From contig WBMZ01000255.1 in assembly GCA_013400975.1 (NCBI GenBank), positions 25,784 to 89,783 on the forward strand: a DNA stretch of 64,000 bases. Direction: 5' to 3'. Positions 61,238 to 64,000 of this stretch are shown here, in pieces. Every line of letters starts with the position of its first letter. Positions within the stretch are counted from its first letter, which is position 1. The DNA is from Atrichornis clamosus. Its lineage: Eukaryota; Chordata; Aves; Passeriformes; Menuridae. A program made the translations under genes and the position numbers. The notes below the pieces were generated by a model. The model did not search any database, was not told the DNA's origin, and saw only the letters and a program-made list of their open reading frames with translations.

Positions 61238-63146
61238 TCAGAGGGAGTCCGTTCGCTTACGGGCAAACACAGCCGACATGGTCTTGACGATGCCACGGAT
61301 CCCTGTACCCTTTTTCAGTGCCAGCTTGGTGTCCGGGATGCGCTTGGCCAGTCCATGGAAGACCATGAGGGCCCCGTGATAAGCCTCAGCTGCAGAGACC
61401 TCATAGAAACCACAGTCTAAAGAGAGGGCCAGGAGCCGACCCTCCTCGCTGGACACCACCCGTTGGTGGTGCAGGTCCCGTTTGTTGCCCACAATGACAA
61501 TGGGCACCTTCTCCTGGCTCTGCCCCTCCTTGGCTGCCTTGATAAACTGGATTTTGAGGGGCAGGATGTTGAAGCTGGCACGGTCACAGATACTGTAAAC
61601 CAGGACAAAGCTGTCTGCCCACTGGATTCGCTTCTCCTCTGAGGAGCCATCCTCTGCCTGCTCCTGGGGAAAGAGAAAATGCAGGGTTTTTTATCTGCTC
61701 CCTCTCCCCACATCTGCCTGCTGGAAGAGGGTGCAGCAATCCTGAGCCCGTTGAGACAGGGACAGCTAGTGAAGAGCAAAAGGGCAGAGAGAAAGAGGAG
61801 TACCGAGGAAGGCAGAGCAGCACCTGGCAGACCTCACCAAGGGGGGACAATTTGGACTTGGGCATCACACCCTAACCCTAATCCTCACCCAGCTGCCAGT
61901 GTGGAGGCCTCAGAACAGCGCTTCTTTAGCACAGTCCTGTATTAGTACCAGTGCTTCAGCTCCAGTACCCTCATCCAGAGGGCCATGGGCTATAGTAACT
62001 ATTGCTACCCTGCCAGCAACACTGCTACCCTGTTCTTGGCAGGTGAGAAGGGTTCAGTCACCTACAAACCCTCTGATATGAGAGCTCTGCTCAGCTGGAG
62101 CTCCCAGCCTGTGCTTCCCCATAGATAACTTCCCAAGGTAACTTAAGTAACGGGGTTTTTTGTTCCTGGGATAGAAATGGGTGATAGGAGTGGGGCCCTC
62201 TCACCTGGGAACTGGGGACGTCCCAGATGTGGAAGAGAATCTCTCGGCCATCCACAGTCAGGTTGTGGCTGTAGATGAATTCTGCCCCCCAGGAAAAAAA
62301 AAAAAAAGTCATCTTCATGGTGTCACCAGGTGCCACCCAGGACCTTTTGAAACCCAGAGAAGCAGTTCCAGAGCAAAGAGATGGGTCAGTGAACAAATAC
62401 AACATCGAGCCCATTGGAACAGGCAAAAGCTCTGGAGAAATGCAGGGGAGGATGGGCCGCAATGAAATCCTGCAGGCAGAAGCAGGGTTGTCTCTCGACC
62501 CCAGTCCCTAATGGGAACTGCCCTGGCCATGGCCTGGCACTCACCCATGTCTCCGTACTCTCCAATAAAGCGCCGGGTCAGGAAACGCACAGTCAGAGCT
62601 GCAGGGGGAAGGATAGGAATCATCAGAATAGCCCTAAACCTGAAGGATTCTCCTTTATCAATCCAGAGCAGAGTCAGGCACCATCCCCTTGTAAACTCCT
62701 ACAAGCAGGAACGACCTCTGAGTTTCCTCCAGCCACCAGCAGGTCTGCAAGTGGAGCAGAGGCGCAGCATGAACAGAACCATCAGCATGACCCAGAGCAT
62801 CAGTAAACTGCAGCTCAGGGGCAAATACCTTCCCCTCTCACTCACTCGCTGCCTTCAAGGTTGTGCTCCTCTTCCCCACCTCGAATCACAGCTCAGCCCC
62901 ATCTCACCAGTCTGCTCCATGGGCTGCTCCCTGCCACTCGTCCTCCAAACGCTGCTGCAGTTTTCATCCTGGGAACCCCCTGTTCCCTGCTCACGGCCAG
63001 TTCTCACCTGATTTCCCTACGTTGTCTGCTCCCATGACAAGGACGTTTGCTTCCATCTTCAGGGCAGCGGGGCCAGGCACCTCCATGAGGGCAGGGTGGT
63101 CGGGGGTGAAGCTGGTGCTCCGGCGCAGTGGGAGCCGGAGCCCCAT
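61238..63146 (-). CDS. Ras-like small GTPase of the RERG/RASL11 type
   Basis: Four minus-strand coding exons, 63008-63146, 62545-62598, 62205-62281 and 61238-61663, join in phase (696 bases, 231 aa). The P-loop GADNVGKS is at residues 39-46, followed by ALTVRFLTRRFIGEY, closely like RERG and RASL11 (FLTKRFI.EY). WADSFVLVYS, the base-recognition motif NKRD (150-153) and VSAA (about 179-182) follow. Switch II is abnormal: the usual DTAGQ reads DVPSS, so the conserved Gly and catalytic Gln are absent. There is no C-terminal CAAX box (end KRTDSL), so no prenylation is expected. Met21 and Met31 are alternative starts; Met31 would give a more usual N-terminus. The paralogue is not resolved. The gene converges on PLIN1, and its 5' end faces the putative KIF7. 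Confidence 0.88.
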
Positions 63147-63576
63147 GCCGAGCGTGGCCGTGCCTCTCCGACAGTCCCAGCCGTGTGTACAACTCCGCTC
63201 CGCACAGCCGACAGTCCAGTGCTTCCCACGGCACCCGGGGGACCCACGAGGCCCATACCCCTCCCCGCAGCCGCAGGGGCGGTGCAGTGGGAACTGCAGG
63301 CAGCCGGATGAAAAACTTTGTCATCGCTCAGATTGTCCTGTACATGCGTCAGTGGCTGAGCCGGCCCTGCCAGCCCCCAGCACGGCAGGCGGCCGGGAAG
63401 GACCAGCTGTCTGCACCAGCTGCTCCGCAAACTGCATCCCGGGAGGCACCCACGCCTCCACCTCAAGCACTTTGAGCCTTGGCAGGGCCACGTAGCCCCT
63501 TGTCCCTTCCCTACGGTGATGGTGGGAATGTCTGCGAGGAGTGGAGGAGTGCCTCACAAGCGCTGGGGTGTCTCAT

Positions 63577-63783
63577 CAGTGATGGAGCATCTCATGAGAG
63601 ACGGGAGTCCCTTGTGAGTGACGGAGCATCTCATGGGTAGTGGAACTTTGTTTCACAACAGATGGAACACCTCACGATTAACGGAGCGTTGTCTCACATG
63701 TGATGAAGCATCTCACGAGGGATGAAGTCCCTTGTGAGTGATGGAGCACCCCACGAGTGATGGAGCATCTCCCGAGTGACCGA
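63577..63783. repeat. Minisatellite, about 20-bp unit, upstream of KIF7
   Basis: A degenerate unit close to GTGATGGAGCATCTCATGAG is repeated about ten times. A higher-order period is visible: the word GTCCCTTGTGAGTGA starts at 63607 and again at 63727, exactly 120 bases (six units) apart. The array ends about 185 bases before the KIF7 ATG. Confidence 0.85.
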
Positions 63784-64000
63784 GCTCCTCGGGAGCACCC
63801 ACCGCTTGCCTGCGAGCCTCCGCGCAGTCCCCCCTCCTCCCGGCCGCTCCCCCTCGGAGTGCGGCGAGGACCGGACGCATCCTCCCTCGCCGCCGCATCC
63901 TCCCTCCCCGGCCGGGGGCCGCTCCGGGCGGAGCCGCTGACGCCATCGCGGGGCGCCCGGCGCGGCCATGGCGGCGGAGGCGGCGGCGGTGCGGGTGGCG
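63784..64000. promoter_or_regulatory. CpG island at the 5' end of KIF7
   Basis: The sequence becomes very GC- and CpG-rich immediately after the minisatellite and stays so to the window edge, covering the putative KIF7 start codon. The Ras-like gene starts about 820 bases away on the other strand, so the interval could drive both. Confidence 0.6.
63968..64000 (+). CDS. KIF7: KIF7, kinesin family member 7 (first 11 codons)
   Basis: The ATG in GCGGCCATGGCG opens a frame reading MAAEAAAVRVA up to the window edge. Human KIF7 begins with a short variable segment followed by the motor-domain start VRVALRVRP, so the last residues fit. The decisive support is position: KIF7 follows PLIN1 in the same orientation in human 15q26.1. 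KIF7 is a kinesin-4-family regulator of Hedgehog signalling at the cilium tip. With only 33 bases the call is an inference from synteny. Confidence 0.6.
   Translation, partial: MAAEAAAVRVA

Overview
The window is vertebrate nuclear DNA, almost certainly from a bird. Interrupted genes with GT-AG introns are spread through sparse sequence. The repeats I can recognise are mostly truncated CR1 retroposons with the usual bird 3' tails, and there are no Alu or L1 sequences. One single-base gap (N at 45852) points to a draft assembly. I cannot name the species; a passerine is only a guess.

Layout: 1-33.5 kb holds no gene I can support. It contains a TA microsatellite, three CR1 remnants (one of them doubtful) and a U2-like pseudogene fragment. 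From 33.5 to 44.4 kb lies WDR93 on the minus strand, rebuilt here as 16 coding exons (687 aa). It is head-to-head with PEX11A (plus strand, 45.1-48.2 kb, 3 coding exons, 245 aa). The two share a CpG-rich promoter containing a perfect RFX X-box. PLIN1 (perilipin 1) follows on the plus strand at 54.6-59.3 kb with 9 proposed coding exons. A minus-strand Ras-like small GTPase of the RERG/RASL11 type (61.2-63.1 kb, 4 exons, 231 aa) converges on PLIN1. At the right edge are the first 11 codons of what is best read as KIF7 on the plus strand.

The order WDR93 - PEX11A - PLIN1 - KIF7 matches human 15q26.1. The GTPase between PLIN1 and KIF7 is an addition compared with the mammalian order as I know it. 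MESP1/MESP2, which lie beyond WDR93 in mammals, are not seen in the 33 kb on that side.

Functions are mixed. PEX11A (peroxisome proliferation) and PLIN1 (lipid-droplet coat) both belong to lipid metabolism. WDR93 (probably axonemal) and KIF7 (ciliary Hedgehog regulator) belong to cilia. The points most worth checking are an exact 234-bp duplication around the N that copies PEX11A exon 2 (assembly artefact), the extra Ras-like gene with a degenerate switch II, the X-box between WDR93 and PEX11A, a possible 93-codon upstream extension of WDR93, a GC-AG intron in WDR93, a Pro/Ser/Thr repeat in PLIN1 and a 20-bp-unit minisatellite just upstream of KIF7. Exons were joined by eye from reading frame, splice phase and remembered family sequence, with no alignment or transcript data.
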